NCBI GenBank assembly: GCA_020719725.1
Contig: DYPU01000001.1
Span: 1-64,000, forward strand
Source of the DNA: Anaerolinea sp.
Lineage (GTDB): Bacteria; Chloroflexota; Anaerolineae; Anaerolineales; Villigracilaceae
DNA length: 64,000 nucleotides
Direction: 5' to 3'
The notes beneath the pieces were generated by a model, which did no database searches, was not told the origin of the DNA, and saw only the letters and a program-made list of their open reading frames with translations. The position numbers were made by a program, and so were the translations under genes. The first letter of the stretch is position 1. Each line of letters starts with the position of its first letter. This document shows positions 9,814 to 19,081 of this stretch, one piece after another.

Positions 9814-10567
9814 ATGCCAAGCATCATTTTGCCCGCAGCCACCCAACTCAATCTTTTTTTATACATCACTTTTGGCATTTTGGCCGTTAGCATGGGTCCA
9901 ATTGATTATTTTGGCGTAATGCCCATGCGTTACAGCAAATTTCGGACAAAACAGGGGATTCCTTCGCGCTTCGGGATGTTTTTTTTTGTACTTTTTGCCT
10001 TTTCTGGCTGCTTTGGGATTAGCCTGGCCCTATCTAACCCACCTTAGCCTGACTCAGGCCATTATGCTCATGGCCCTACTGTTGCATTACGCCAAACGCT
10101 GCCTGGAGGTGCTATTCCTCCACAAATATTCTGGCCCGATGGATATTCTGACCACTCTGGCGATTGCTTCCTTCTACACCCTGGTGGGTGCGGCAGCCTC
10201 GGCGCTGAATGCTGCGCCGCTGGCGCGTCCCGATGGCTTGTTCTGGCTGGGAGCGGCTTTTTTTGTGGTAGGCGAGTCCCTCAACTTTTGGCATCACAAA
10301 CTCCTGGCAGATTTGCGCCAGAAAACAGATCTGTATCTTATTCCGCAGGGCGGCTGGTTTGCATGGGTGGCCTGTCCGCACTATCTTTTCGAGTTGTTGT
10401 CCTGGTTAGGATTGGCATTGCTCTCGCGGCATTTGTTTATGTATCTGGCTTTTGTGGGCATGTTTGGCTATCTTTTGGCCCGCAGCCTAAAAACCCTGGC
10501 CTGGTATCGCGCAAAATTCGCACAATTTCCTAAAAACCGCAAAGCGCTGCTACCGTTTTTGTTGTAA
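9814..10567 (+). pseudogene. steroid 5-alpha-reductase-like membrane protein, interrupted by a frameshift at a 9-T tract
   Basis: Frame 1 (9814 to ~9980) encodes the N-terminal TM part. Frame 2 (~9981-10567) continues with TMs and GGWFAWVACPHYLFELLSWLGLALLS typical of the 3-oxo-5-alpha-steroid 4-dehydrogenase C-terminal domain. Removing one T restores a single ORF. Confidence 0.7.
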
Positions 10568-10628
10568 ATCAGCCTCTGCTAAAAAACCTTCGTTTCGGTG
10601 TACAAGACGGGCCAATTTTTCTTTTGGG

Positions 10629-11966
10629 TTAACCTGCTAGAACAAGCGGTTGTTGAACCAGCGTGGCCTGCATCGACCACGGCCCGGTCCAAGTGATGTG
10701 GACGGCCTGTAATTTGCCGCGCAGATCCGCTTCACTTTCTACAAAGACCAGCTTATTGGTGGGGGTACGGCCTTTCCAGCGGTTTTTAACCTTTTCTTCA
10801 AACAAGACTTGCACCGTTTCACCCAGATAGTGAGCGTTGATTTCTGCGACAATATTCTCTTGTAATTCTTCCAGCAGGCGGAAGCGGCGCATCTTTTCTT
10901 CGGCAGAAACGTCATCTGGCATACGCCGCGCCGAAACAGTCCCCTCGCGGGGTGAGTAGCGCGCCAGGTGGGCCACGTCCAGCCGCAGGTCTGAGAGCGT
11001 TTTGTAGGTTTGCATAAATTGTTCGTCGGTTTCGCCTGGAAATCCGACGATGATATCGGTGGCGATGGAACACCCCGGTATTTTGGCGCGAATTTTTTCG
11101 ACAAGGCGGTAATAATCGGCCTGAGTGTAGCCGCGTCGCATCGTTTCCAGCACGCTATCATCTCCGGCCTGAATGGGTACTTCGATGTGCGGCATCACCT
11201 TGGGCAATTCGGCGATTGCTTCCAGCAGGTCTTCGCCAAAATAATTGGGGTGCGAGGTTAAAAAGCGGATGCGCTGAATGCCTTCCACTTCGTGAATGAG
11301 GCGCAGCAGCCCGGCCAGGGTTGGACCGTCTGCAATATCTTTGCCATAGCGATCTACAATTTGGCCCAGCAGGGTGATTTCTTTAACGCCTTGCGCCGCC
11401 AGTGAGCGTACTTCGGCCACAATATCACCTACTGGTCGTGAGCGTTCAATGCCGCGGCGATAGGGGATGATGCAGTAGGTGCAGGCATGCGAGCAGCCAT
11501 AAACCACAGGCACATGCGCCGAAATGAGTGAGCCGCGCTCATGTACGGGGAGGATGAGTTCGTCGTCCATTGCCAAAAAGCGGCGGGTGGTTTCGGCATC
11601 TTCCAGCGAGCGCACTTCGCCCTGGGTCAGGAAAGAGATCAGCGGGCCAGGGTCAGAAGGCGGGGAGAAAACGTCTACAAATGGAAAGCGTTTTTTTAGC
11701 TTTTCTGCGCCGCGCACGCCTACCATGCAGCCCATCAGATTGATAACCAGCTTGGGATTTTTCTTTTTAAGCGGCTGAAATGAGGTTAGCCGACCGGCGG
11801 CTTTATCTTCGGCGGATTGACGCACCACGCAGGTGTTCAGCACAATCACGTCGGCTTCTTCTGCCGCTGGGGTGAGGCTGTAGCCTAAATGCTCCAGCGC
11901 CGAGCCAACCCGCTGAGAATCGGCCACGTTCATCTGACAACCTTCAGTCCAAATGTGATATTTCAT
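10629..11966 (-). CDS. miaB: tRNA-2-methylthio-N6-dimethylallyladenosine synthase
   Basis: MKYHIWTEGCQMNVADSQRV, radical SAM CX3CX2C (GCSHACTYCIIPYRRG), TRAM-like C-terminus. Confidence 0.93.
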   Translation of the reverse strand: MKYHIWTEGCQMNVADSQRVGSALEHLGYSLTPAAEEADVIVLNTCVVRQSAEDKAAGRLTSFQPLKKKNPKLVINLMGCMVGVRGAEKLKKRFPFVDVFSPPSDPGPLISFLTQGEVRSLEDAETTRRFLAMDDELILPVHERGSLISAHVPVVYGCSHACTYCIIPYRRGIERSRPVGDIVAEVRSLAAQGVKEITLLGQIVDRYGKDIADGPTLAGLLRLIHEVEGIQRIRFLTSHPNYFGEDLLEAIAELPKVMPHIEVPIQAGDDSVLETMRRGYTQADYYRLVEKIRAKIPGCSIATDIIVGFPGETDEQFMQTYKTLSDLRLDVAHLARYSPREGTVSARRMPDDVSAEEKMRRFRLLEELQENIVAEINAHYLGETVQVLFEEKVKNRWKGRTPTNKLVFVESEADLRGKLQAVHITWTGPWSMQATLVQQPLVLAG

Positions 11967-12041
11967 CGGATTTCCTTCTTCTTGAACAGTAAGGCGTGAA
12001 TTATACCAAGTTTGTCTGGTTCGTAATCGGCCAAAGCAAAG

Positions 12042-12069
12042 CCCCTCCAGAACACCGTTGGAGGGGCTT
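12042..12069 (-). terminator. rho-independent terminator of the DUF4349 gene
   Basis: GCCCCTCCA-N8-TGGAGGGGC inverted repeat just downstream of the minus-strand gene. Confidence 0.7.
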
Positions 12070-12092
12070 TTACAAACAGATGAAAGAAAGAG

Positions 12093-13019
12093 TTACTTTT
12101 TGGGTTCTTGTGGGCTGTTGTTTTTGAAGAGCAGTTTCCACAAGCGACGCGCCACTCGCCAAAAGACCAGCAAGGTTGTGCCAACTACGGCAATAATTAG
12201 CAGGCCCGCCGGGATAAAGACAATCACCAACCAGACAACGAATTCGAAGAAGCCTTTCAAAAAGTTGATTAAAGTTTGCACCGCGTCGCGGATGACACCT
12301 TCGGGTTTCCACCCGCCAATTTCAATGGGTTGGAGGGTTTCTTCGGCGATGAGTTGAATGCTGATTGCCGAAAGCGCTGCGGATTGTTCGTAATACTTCA
12401 TTTGGCCTTTGATGACTTCAATTTGCTCTCGGATGGAGGTGAGTTGGTTGAATACCAGCATCACATCTTCGGTTTTTTGAGCCTTTTCCATAATGAGTGT
12501 TAGTTGGCGCTCGGTGCTTTCCAGGTTTTTCAGGCGCGAGCTTAGATCGGTATATTCCTGGGTTACATCCTGTCCAGAACGGTTTTCAGAAGTGACGCTT
12601 ACAGCGCCCTGTTTGATTTCGGCCAGGGTTTCATTTAGGGTTTCGGCAGGCACGCGAATGGTTGTGGAGCCTTCCGGCACTTTGCGCCCATCCGATATGA
12701 CTCTTTCATACAAATTGGACGAAACGACATGTCCGCCCATCTGCTCGGCCAGGGCTGCAATTGTGCTCAGGCTGGCGGTTGGGTCTAGCACCACCAGGCT
12801 CAGATCGGCATTTTCGATGACCAGACGTTGCTGTGGCAGGGCGCTATCGGCTATTGCCGCTTCATTTTCATAAGGTGCTCTAAGATTTTCGTCCATTGGC
12901 GCATAGGATTCAACTGTGCCTCCGTCGAAGCCAGGCGAACTGGCTTGGGATGTTTCCGCGGTGGCGCACGCGCTCAAAAACAGGATCAGGGTCATTAACA
13001 TCAGTCCAATTTTTTTCAT
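12093..13019 (-). CDS. DUF4349 domain-containing lipoprotein
   Basis: Lipobox LMLMTLILFLSAC; coiled-coil TDLSSRLKNLESTERQLTLIMEKAQKTEDVMLVFNQLTSIREQIEVIKGQ; C-terminal TM. Confidence 0.85.
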   Translation of the reverse strand: MKKIGLMLMTLILFLSACATAETSQASSPGFDGGTVESYAPMDENLRAPYENEAAIADSALPQQRLVIENADLSLVVLDPTASLSTIAALAEQMGGHVVSSNLYERVISDGRKVPEGSTTIRVPAETLNETLAEIKQGAVSVTSENRSGQDVTQEYTDLSSRLKNLESTERQLTLIMEKAQKTEDVMLVFNQLTSIREQIEVIKGQMKYYEQSAALSAISIQLIAEETLQPIEIGGWKPEGVIRDAVQTLINFLKGFFEFVVWLVIVFIPAGLLIIAVVGTTLLVFWRVARRLWKLLFKNNSPQEPKK

Positions 13020-13238
13020 ATTCTCCTCCTTTGGAGAAAACAGATAATTTCTTTTGGTTTTGCTGGTTTTCACTCCAGAAACGGTACTGAATTTCTTTTC
13101 AGACGCAAACCGCTAAAATTTTGTTCCACTGGACATTAAAACGGACCTGCTCAAAATAAGTTTGGATATTTGCCCCAAACCTATTAAGAAGCTACATTAA
13201 AACCGATCATTTTACGAAAGCGGGGTTGTTTATAGCAA

Positions 13239-13272
13239 AGTCCCCAAAAGGATTAAATCCTTTTGGGGACTT
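13239..13272 (-). terminator. hairpin terminator downstream of metallophosphoesterase
   Basis: GTCCCCAAAAGGATTAAATCCTTTTGGGGAC near-perfect inverted repeat. Confidence 0.75.
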
Positions 13273-13278
13273 TGGCTT

Positions 13279-14010
13279 CTACCAGCCTTCTACCAGGCGA
13301 GCCGCGTGTTTTTCGGGTAATCCTGCGGCCCGAATGCGTTTTTGCACCGCCGGAATATCGTAGGTTATTCGGCGCGGTTCCCAGGTTTGCGCGTCCGGGT
13401 CAAAAATGGCATAGGCGGCGCGCGGGTCACGGTCGCGTGGCTGTCCCACCGAACCTGGGTTCAAAATCGCGCGCGGAGTTAGCCTGAGTACCTGTCCGAC
13501 ATGCGGCACTTCCAGCGAAACCCGGTCTTTTTTTAGGTCGAGCTGAAACAAACACTGAATATGTGAATGGCCTACAAAACAATAGTCCGTCTCAAAGCTT
13601 TCAAAATTTAGGCGAGCCACCAGTGTGTTCAGCACATATTCCCAAACCGGGTCGCGTGGGCTGCCATGCGCCATAGTCACCTGATCGATCACCAGGGTTT
13701 CTTGTGGCAGGCTTTCCAGATAGCCTTTGTTCCCATCCGAAAGCGCTTTCTTTTGCCAGAGCAAAGATCGGCGGGCCTCCGTATTAAACACTGCATCGTC
13801 CATTTGGCCTAAAACAGCTACGTCGTGGTTGCCCAGCACACAAGTTAGATTGGGAATGGCGCGTACTCGTTCCACAACATCATTGGGGTCTGGCCCGTAG
13901 CCAATCACGTCGCCCAGGCACCAAGTGGCGTCTACCGTACCAGCATCTGCAAGCACAGCTTCCAGAGCGGTTAAATTAGCATGAAGGTCAGAGATGACTA
14001 AAATACGCAT
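13279..14010 (-). CDS. metallophosphoesterase (YfcE/diadenosine-tetraphosphatase-like)
   Basis: MRILVISDLHANLTALEAVL, GDVIGYGPDPNDVV, GNHD, VGHSH, NPGSVGQPRD motifs. Confidence 0.92.
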   Translation of the reverse strand: MRILVISDLHANLTALEAVLADAGTVDATWCLGDVIGYGPDPNDVVERVRAIPNLTCVLGNHDVAVLGQMDDAVFNTEARRSLLWQKKALSDGNKGYLESLPQETLVIDQVTMAHGSPRDPVWEYVLNTLVARLNFESFETDYCFVGHSHIQCLFQLDLKKDRVSLEVPHVGQVLRLTPRAILNPGSVGQPRDRDPRAAYAIFDPDAQTWEPRRITYDIPAVQKRIRAAGLPEKHAARLVEGW

Positions 14011-14012
14011 AA

Positions 14013-15227
14013 TTACTCCAAAATTGCAGCTAACCTAGCCAGGATAATGTCTGCCACCTCGTTTTTGGTTAAAAGTGGCAGGATTTCGCGTTTTCCATCG
14101 GCAAACAAAAGCGTAATACGGTTGGTTTCCACTGCAAAACCGGCATCTTGGGCCGAAATATCATTTGCTGCAATAAAATCTAATTTTTTAGAAAAAAGCT
14201 TGGCTTGAGCGTTCTCAAGCAGATCACGGCTTTCTGCTGCGAATCCTACCACAGCTTTTAACCGCGTCAAACTTGACCTGTGCCTGGCTACCGTTGCTAA
14301 AATATCTGGAGCTGCCTCCAGTTCGATCTGCGGAATACCATCCTGCTTTTTTAGCTTGTTTTCTGCTACTTTTTTTACCCGAAAATCGGCCACAGCGGCT
14401 GCCATTATGAGCGCATCGGCCTGTTCCACCGTGGAGAGCACCGCCGCCAACATTTCAGCGACGGTGTTGACCATTACCAATTGCGCTCCCACCGGGGCGG
14501 AGAGTGCGGTTGGGTGGCTGATGAGTGTCACTTCCGCGCCGAGTTCGAGGGCGGCCTGGGCCAGGGCGTAGCCTTGCTTGCCGCTGGAGTGGTTGGTGAT
14601 GACGCGCACCGGGTCGATTGGTTCCTGTGAACCTCCGGCGGTGATTACAATCTGTTTGCCGTGGAGCCTGCCCAGGCTGCGTCCTAGCACCACTTTTGCC
14701 ATGCCTGCAATTTCATGGGGGTCTGCCATGCGTCCTACTCCGATCAGCCCGGATGCCAAATGCCCTGTAACTGGCCCAACGAAGCTGACGCCGCGTTCGG
14801 CCAGGGTGCGCAGGTTGCGCTGGGTGGCCGGGTGAGCGTACATGCCGCCGTCCATGGCGGGAGCTATCAAAATGGGGCATTCTGTCGCCAGGGCGGTGAT
14901 GGTGAGCAGCGTATCGGCCTGGCCGTTTGCCAGTTTTGCCAGTGTGTTGGCTGTGCCAGGGGCAATGATCAGCAAGTCGGCGCTATGACCCAGCCCAATG
15001 TGCAAAACATGGGCTTCGCCGCCCCACAATTCAGCGTCGGTAAAGGCTTTTCGTCCTGTAACCGATTGAAAGGTGAGCGGGCTGATGAATTTTTCAGCCC
15101 CTGGGCTGAGGATCGTATCCACCAAGGCCCCGGCCTGAGTCAGCTTGGAGGCCAAATCGGCTCCTTTATACGCTGCAATTGAGCCGGTGATGCCTAATAG
15201 GATGCGTTTGCCGGTGAGAATGGACAT
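14013..15227 (-). CDS. coaBC: bifunctional phosphopantothenoylcysteine decarboxylase/phosphopantothenate-cysteine ligase
   Basis: ILLGITGSIAAYKGADLASKL, PAMDGGMYAHPATQRN, ITAGGSQEPIDPVRVITNHSSGKQGYALA. Confidence 0.96.
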   Translation of the reverse strand: MSILTGKRILLGITGSIAAYKGADLASKLTQAGALVDTILSPGAEKFISPLTFQSVTGRKAFTDAELWGGEAHVLHIGLGHSADLLIIAPGTANTLAKLANGQADTLLTITALATECPILIAPAMDGGMYAHPATQRNLRTLAERGVSFVGPVTGHLASGLIGVGRMADPHEIAGMAKVVLGRSLGRLHGKQIVITAGGSQEPIDPVRVITNHSSGKQGYALAQAALELGAEVTLISHPTALSAPVGAQLVMVNTVAEMLAAVLSTVEQADALIMAAAVADFRVKKVAENKLKKQDGIPQIELEAAPDILATVARHRSSLTRLKAVVGFAAESRDLLENAQAKLFSKKLDFIAANDISAQDAGFAVETNRITLLFADGKREILPLLTKNEVADIILARLAAILE

Positions 15228-15268
15228 GGTTTGGTAATTATACTCTGCAAAAAAACTTGTATGACAAT

Positions 15269-15730
15269 TTATGCGTGAAAGACTACACTGTGTCCCAGCA
15301 TTTCGTCTTGTTGGCTGTATTCAAAGCGGGCCGAGAAGAGTTTATTTTGCTCCAGCCAGCCTAAAAAGTAGTGGTCGCTTGGCCAGAGCGGCAGGGTGCG
15401 GATTTTATCGTCTGGAATCCATGCCAGACGGCCTTCGTCTGAGTCGATCAGTTCTCCAGAAAAATTGTCTGCGGTGTAAACCCATACATACCAGTCATCG
15501 CCCTTGAATCCGGAAAAAACCAATAGGCCGCCGTAGCGCAGTGTTTCAATTGTTAGCCCCGATTCTTCGCGTACCTCGCGGATGGCGCAGGCTTCGGGGC
15601 TTTCGCCGGGTTCCAGTTTGCCGCCCAGTCCATTCCACTTGCCTTCGTGAATGTCGCGCGCTTTTTTTATGCGATGCAACATTAGGGTTTGCCCATTTTT
15701 TTTCAGATAGACCAGCGTGGCGAGTTTCAT
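15269..15730 (-). CDS. NUDIX hydrolase (8-oxo-dGTP diphosphatase-like)
   Basis: Nudix box GGKLEPGESPEACAIREVREESGL. Confidence 0.93.
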   Translation of the reverse strand: MKLATLVYLKKNGQTLMLHRIKKARDIHEGKWNGLGGKLEPGESPEACAIREVREESGLTIETLRYGGLLVFSGFKGDDWYVWVYTADNFSGELIDSDEGRLAWIPDDKIRTLPLWPSDHYFLGWLEQNKLFSARFEYSQQDEMLGHSVVFHA

Positions 15731-16758
15731 ACATCTCCAAACAGGGTTTCCAGCCCGGCGGTTAGATGATTGCGCCAGGTGGTGTAGTTGTGCGCTCCGC
15801 CGGTTTCATGGTAGCGAATGTTGTAGCCTTTTGCGCTCATAAGTTGGCTCATCTCGCGGTTACAAGCGCGCAAAAAGTCCAATTTGCCACAATCCAGCCA
15901 TAGTTTGATGTTTGTCCGGGGAGCGTGGCGCACCCATTGCATGGCGATGGTTTCTTGATCCCAGAGCTTAAAGGCTCCGGCCTGGCTTAAGGCTTGCCCA
16001 AAAACCTGCGGCAGGCGTAATGCCGTATAAACCGACATCAGCCCACCCATTGATGCGCCTAAAACGCCATGCGCGCCGGGTTGTTTCTCCGTGTCGATGA
16101 GTTTCATCTCATGCGCGGCCAATGGCAGGACGGTGTTCATGAGAAAAGCCAGGGTGGTTTCAGCGCAGGCATATTCCACCATGCGGGCCTGGCCGGCATT
16201 TTGCAAAAAAGCCAGCGCCAGCGGGCGGATGCGCTTTTGGGTGATGAGATGATCCACTATCTCGGTCAGTTTGCCGCGTTTGAAATAGTCCATTCCATCG
16301 TAAACCATCAACAACGGAACGGCTTCGCGTACCGCGGGCTGGTACAAAAAGACCCGACGGGTTTTGCTAACCGTTAGAAACTCTGCCGGGACAGTGTATC
16401 TCGCCACAGCGCCGCGTAGCCCGCCTGATGGGGTGCGCGTTAGTGGGTTGGGTTTTGCGCCAGGCATGTAAAAATAGTGATTGTATGCGTCAATGCCATT
16501 AAAAACCTTTTTGGGGTTGAGTGGATCTGCAAAACGGGTCTGGCTAATGGGGTCGTAAAAGGCATACTCCAGGTAAATATCTTCGTCCAGGTCGAACTCA
16601 AAGTGCCATAAGTCTGGCCCGGCCGGGTCCATTGGCTGTGGATTTGCGCCCCAATCCTGTTGGTCACTGATGACATGCGGTGCGTTTTGGCCTTGCCAGA
16701 ACAGGCTGGCGCTGCGACCCGAAATTTGTGGGTTTTTTAAGGCTAACTGGGGCGTCAT
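15727..16758 (-). CDS. alpha/beta hydrolase, esterase D/enterochelin esterase-like
   Basis: Putative nucleophile elbow GASMGG, N-terminal glycogen-debranching-like Ig segment, C-terminal GGAHNYTTWRNHL. Confidence 0.85.
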   Translation of the reverse strand: MTPQLALKNPQISGRSASLFWQGQNAPHVISDQQDWGANPQPMDPAGPDLWHFEFDLDEDIYLEYAFYDPISQTRFADPLNPKKVFNGIDAYNHYFYMPGAKPNPLTRTPSGGLRGAVARYTVPAEFLTVSKTRRVFLYQPAVREAVPLLMVYDGMDYFKRGKLTEIVDHLITQKRIRPLALAFLQNAGQARMVEYACAETTLAFLMNTVLPLAAHEMKLIDTEKQPGAHGVLGASMGGLMSVYTALRLPQVFGQALSQAGAFKLWDQETIAMQWVRHAPRTNIKLWLDCGKLDFLRACNREMSQLMSAKGYNIRYHETGGAHNYTTWRNHLTAGLETLFGDV

Positions 16759-16807
16759 ATCAATATCCTTTTATTGGGTGTGTTTTGTGGTGTTTCGGTA
16801 AAAAATG

Positions 16808-18052
16808 CTATAGCATTTGCATCAGTTTGACCGCGAATTCGGGTGGGTTGCTGGTTTCGATCACCAGGTCTGAGGCCTTATTGAAGGCCATAAAATCGCG
16901 CATGGCGATAGCCACAGCGTGAGTCAATTCGTCTGTGGGGGCAAAACCTGGTTCAAGATGCAGGGCCTTGATGCGTAATCGTTTTGCCGCTCGCTCCAGC
17001 TTGGGGTCAAAGCGCCCCACCAGGCGGTCTTTGTGCAAAATCGGCATCGAATAGTAGCCGTAGACCCGTTTGGGCGCGGGAACATAGGCCTCGATGGTGT
17101 GGCGAAAGCCCCACAGGGCCTCGTCTCGGTTTTGCGCCCACCAAAAATTATCCCAAGGATTAAGAAAGGTGGTGCGCTGCGGGCAGATTTCGCCGCTGGC
17201 GGCGCGCTGTAACCCTTGCAGTTGGTCGCGGTGGACGATTAGGGTTTGGTGGTGGCCTGTTAGTGTTTCACCCTGCACCTCGATCAGGACACCTTCTTTG
17301 ACAAGATCTGCCACAATTTTGCGGCTCTTGCCGATGCCCATCCAGGTGTAATCACCGGGATTGCGCGGCAGGCTCACCCCCAGGGCTTTCGCGCCGCGTT
17401 CGACCCAGAAACGGTCACGTTCTTGGGGGGTTGGTTCGGTTTGATCTGCCCAGCCGGGCAGAACGCGCTCGGTCAGGTCATACACCCGTTGGAATTTGGG
17501 CCGGTCGGCAATCATCAAGTCGCCATAGGCGAATAAATATTCGAGTGCAATTTTGGCGGGTTTCCAATCCCACCAACTACCACGTTGCGCTTCGGGGTTA
17601 TCAAAAGCGCTGGTACGCAGACCACCTTCTGTCTGGATACGCTCTCGGACGGAGGCGATTAGCGCCTGGTTTGCAGGATTTTCGATCCATTTGGCATACC
17701 ATTGATGGCCGCCCTCGCGCGTTTTGCGCTGGCGCGGCATTTGGTAGCGATATTCATGGGTGGGGAGATAGCAGGCGGCATGATACCAGCCCTCGAAGGT
17801 GCGCCGGTCGGTTGGGTCAAAGGCCAGCCGATCCAGCATGGTTGGGTCGTAATTTCCATGCCGTGACCAGATTGTTAGATAGTGGGCGCGGGCGACCATT
17901 TGCAAGGTGTCGATCTGGACCGCCCCAAGCTGGTTCACCGTTTCGTAAACGGCATCCAGGCTGGGGCTTGGTTCGCTGCCGTTGGGGGCATCCAGCTTGA
18001 GGCTGTGCAGCGCAAAGGCGCGCAGAGCGGCGAGGGGGTAAACAAGAGTCAT
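16808..18052 (-). CDS. winged-helix DNA glycosylase of the AlkZ/YcaQ family
   Basis: LGAVQIDTLQMVARAHYLTIWSRHGNYDP and C-terminal LVGRFDPKLERAAKRLRIKALHLEPG. Confidence 0.88.
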   Translation of the reverse strand: MTLVYPLAALRAFALHSLKLDAPNGSEPSPSLDAVYETVNQLGAVQIDTLQMVARAHYLTIWSRHGNYDPTMLDRLAFDPTDRRTFEGWYHAACYLPTHEYRYQMPRQRKTREGGHQWYAKWIENPANQALIASVRERIQTEGGLRTSAFDNPEAQRGSWWDWKPAKIALEYLFAYGDLMIADRPKFQRVYDLTERVLPGWADQTEPTPQERDRFWVERGAKALGVSLPRNPGDYTWMGIGKSRKIVADLVKEGVLIEVQGETLTGHHQTLIVHRDQLQGLQRAASGEICPQRTTFLNPWDNFWWAQNRDEALWGFRHTIEAYVPAPKRVYGYYSMPILHKDRLVGRFDPKLERAAKRLRIKALHLEPGFAPTDELTHAVAIAMRDFMAFNKASDLVIETSNPPEFAVKLMQML

Positions 18053-18089
18053 TTATTGATCCGTTGTGGGGCGCAGTATTGCCGCGATT

Positions 18090-18986
18090 TTATCGAAGGA
18101 ACAATAAGGCCACCCCGCCAATGGCGACCAGGGTGCCAAGAATTGATTGCCAGTTTAGTTTTTCTTTGTAGAAAAAATAACTGATAGGCAGCATTACCAC
18201 CGGCGGTAGGGCCATGATGGTGCTGGCAACGCCTACGGCGGTGTGTTGGATGGCCAATAGGGAGGCCGAAACGCCAAAAACCGGGCCAAAAAATGCGCCA
18301 AAGATGGCCCAGCGTAATCCTTTGGGGTTTTCAAGTATTGTTCGCACCGTTTTGGCGGCCTGGCCTTGAAAGATGGCCACAATCCACAGGCTGGCGACGG
18401 CGGCGATCATGCGAATTAGAGTGGCGGCAAAGGGGGAAAAGTTGCCGGTGAGGCCTTGTTTGGAGAGTACCAGCCCGGCGGCCTGGCCCAAAGCGGCTAA
18501 AATGCCGAATAAAACGCCTTTGCGCCAATCATGGCTGTTTTGGCCGTTTTCTTCACCGCGCAGCAGGACTACCCATGAGATTCCGCCCAGGGTGACGGCA
18601 ATTCCTGCTATTTGCAGGATGGTCAGGGTTTCGCCAAAAAAGCTCCAGGCGATGATGGCGCTGAAAACTGGCGCGAGGCTGAGTAAAAGTAGTCCCAGGC
18701 GCGGGCCGATGTAGCGGTAGGCGCTAAACAGGAAGGCGTCTCCCAGGGCCAGGCCGATGATGCCCGAAAGGGTCAGCCAGCCCCAGCGCGCCAGTCCGGC
18801 GTCGTAGGGGATGGGCTTGCCGTAGAGCACGCTGTTGATGATTAGCAGCGCAATTAGCGCTAAGACGACGCGCAGCCGATTGGTGACTTGTGAGCCGAGC
18901 GCATGAGTGGCGTTGCTAAAGCCTACTGCGCTCATGGCCCAACAAAATGATGTGAATAATGCGGAGAGTTCGCCAAGGAAGGGCAT
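18090..18986 (-). CDS. DMT (EamA) family transporter
   Basis: About 10 TM helices with two EamA repeats. Confidence 0.88.
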   Translation of the reverse strand: MPFLGELSALFTSFCWAMSAVGFSNATHALGSQVTNRLRVVLALIALLIINSVLYGKPIPYDAGLARWGWLTLSGIIGLALGDAFLFSAYRYIGPRLGLLLLSLAPVFSAIIAWSFFGETLTILQIAGIAVTLGGISWVVLLRGEENGQNSHDWRKGVLFGILAALGQAAGLVLSKQGLTGNFSPFAATLIRMIAAVASLWIVAIFQGQAAKTVRTILENPKGLRWAIFGAFFGPVFGVSASLLAIQHTAVGVASTIMALPPVVMLPISYFFYKEKLNWQSILGTLVAIGGVALLFLR

Positions 18987-19081
18987 GGTTTGGAAGTGGG
19001 GAATGCTGAAGGGGAATAAAAAAACCGGGAGATTGACTCCCGGCGCGGAAGTATATCCCGTTTTGGTGGCTTTGTGCGTTC

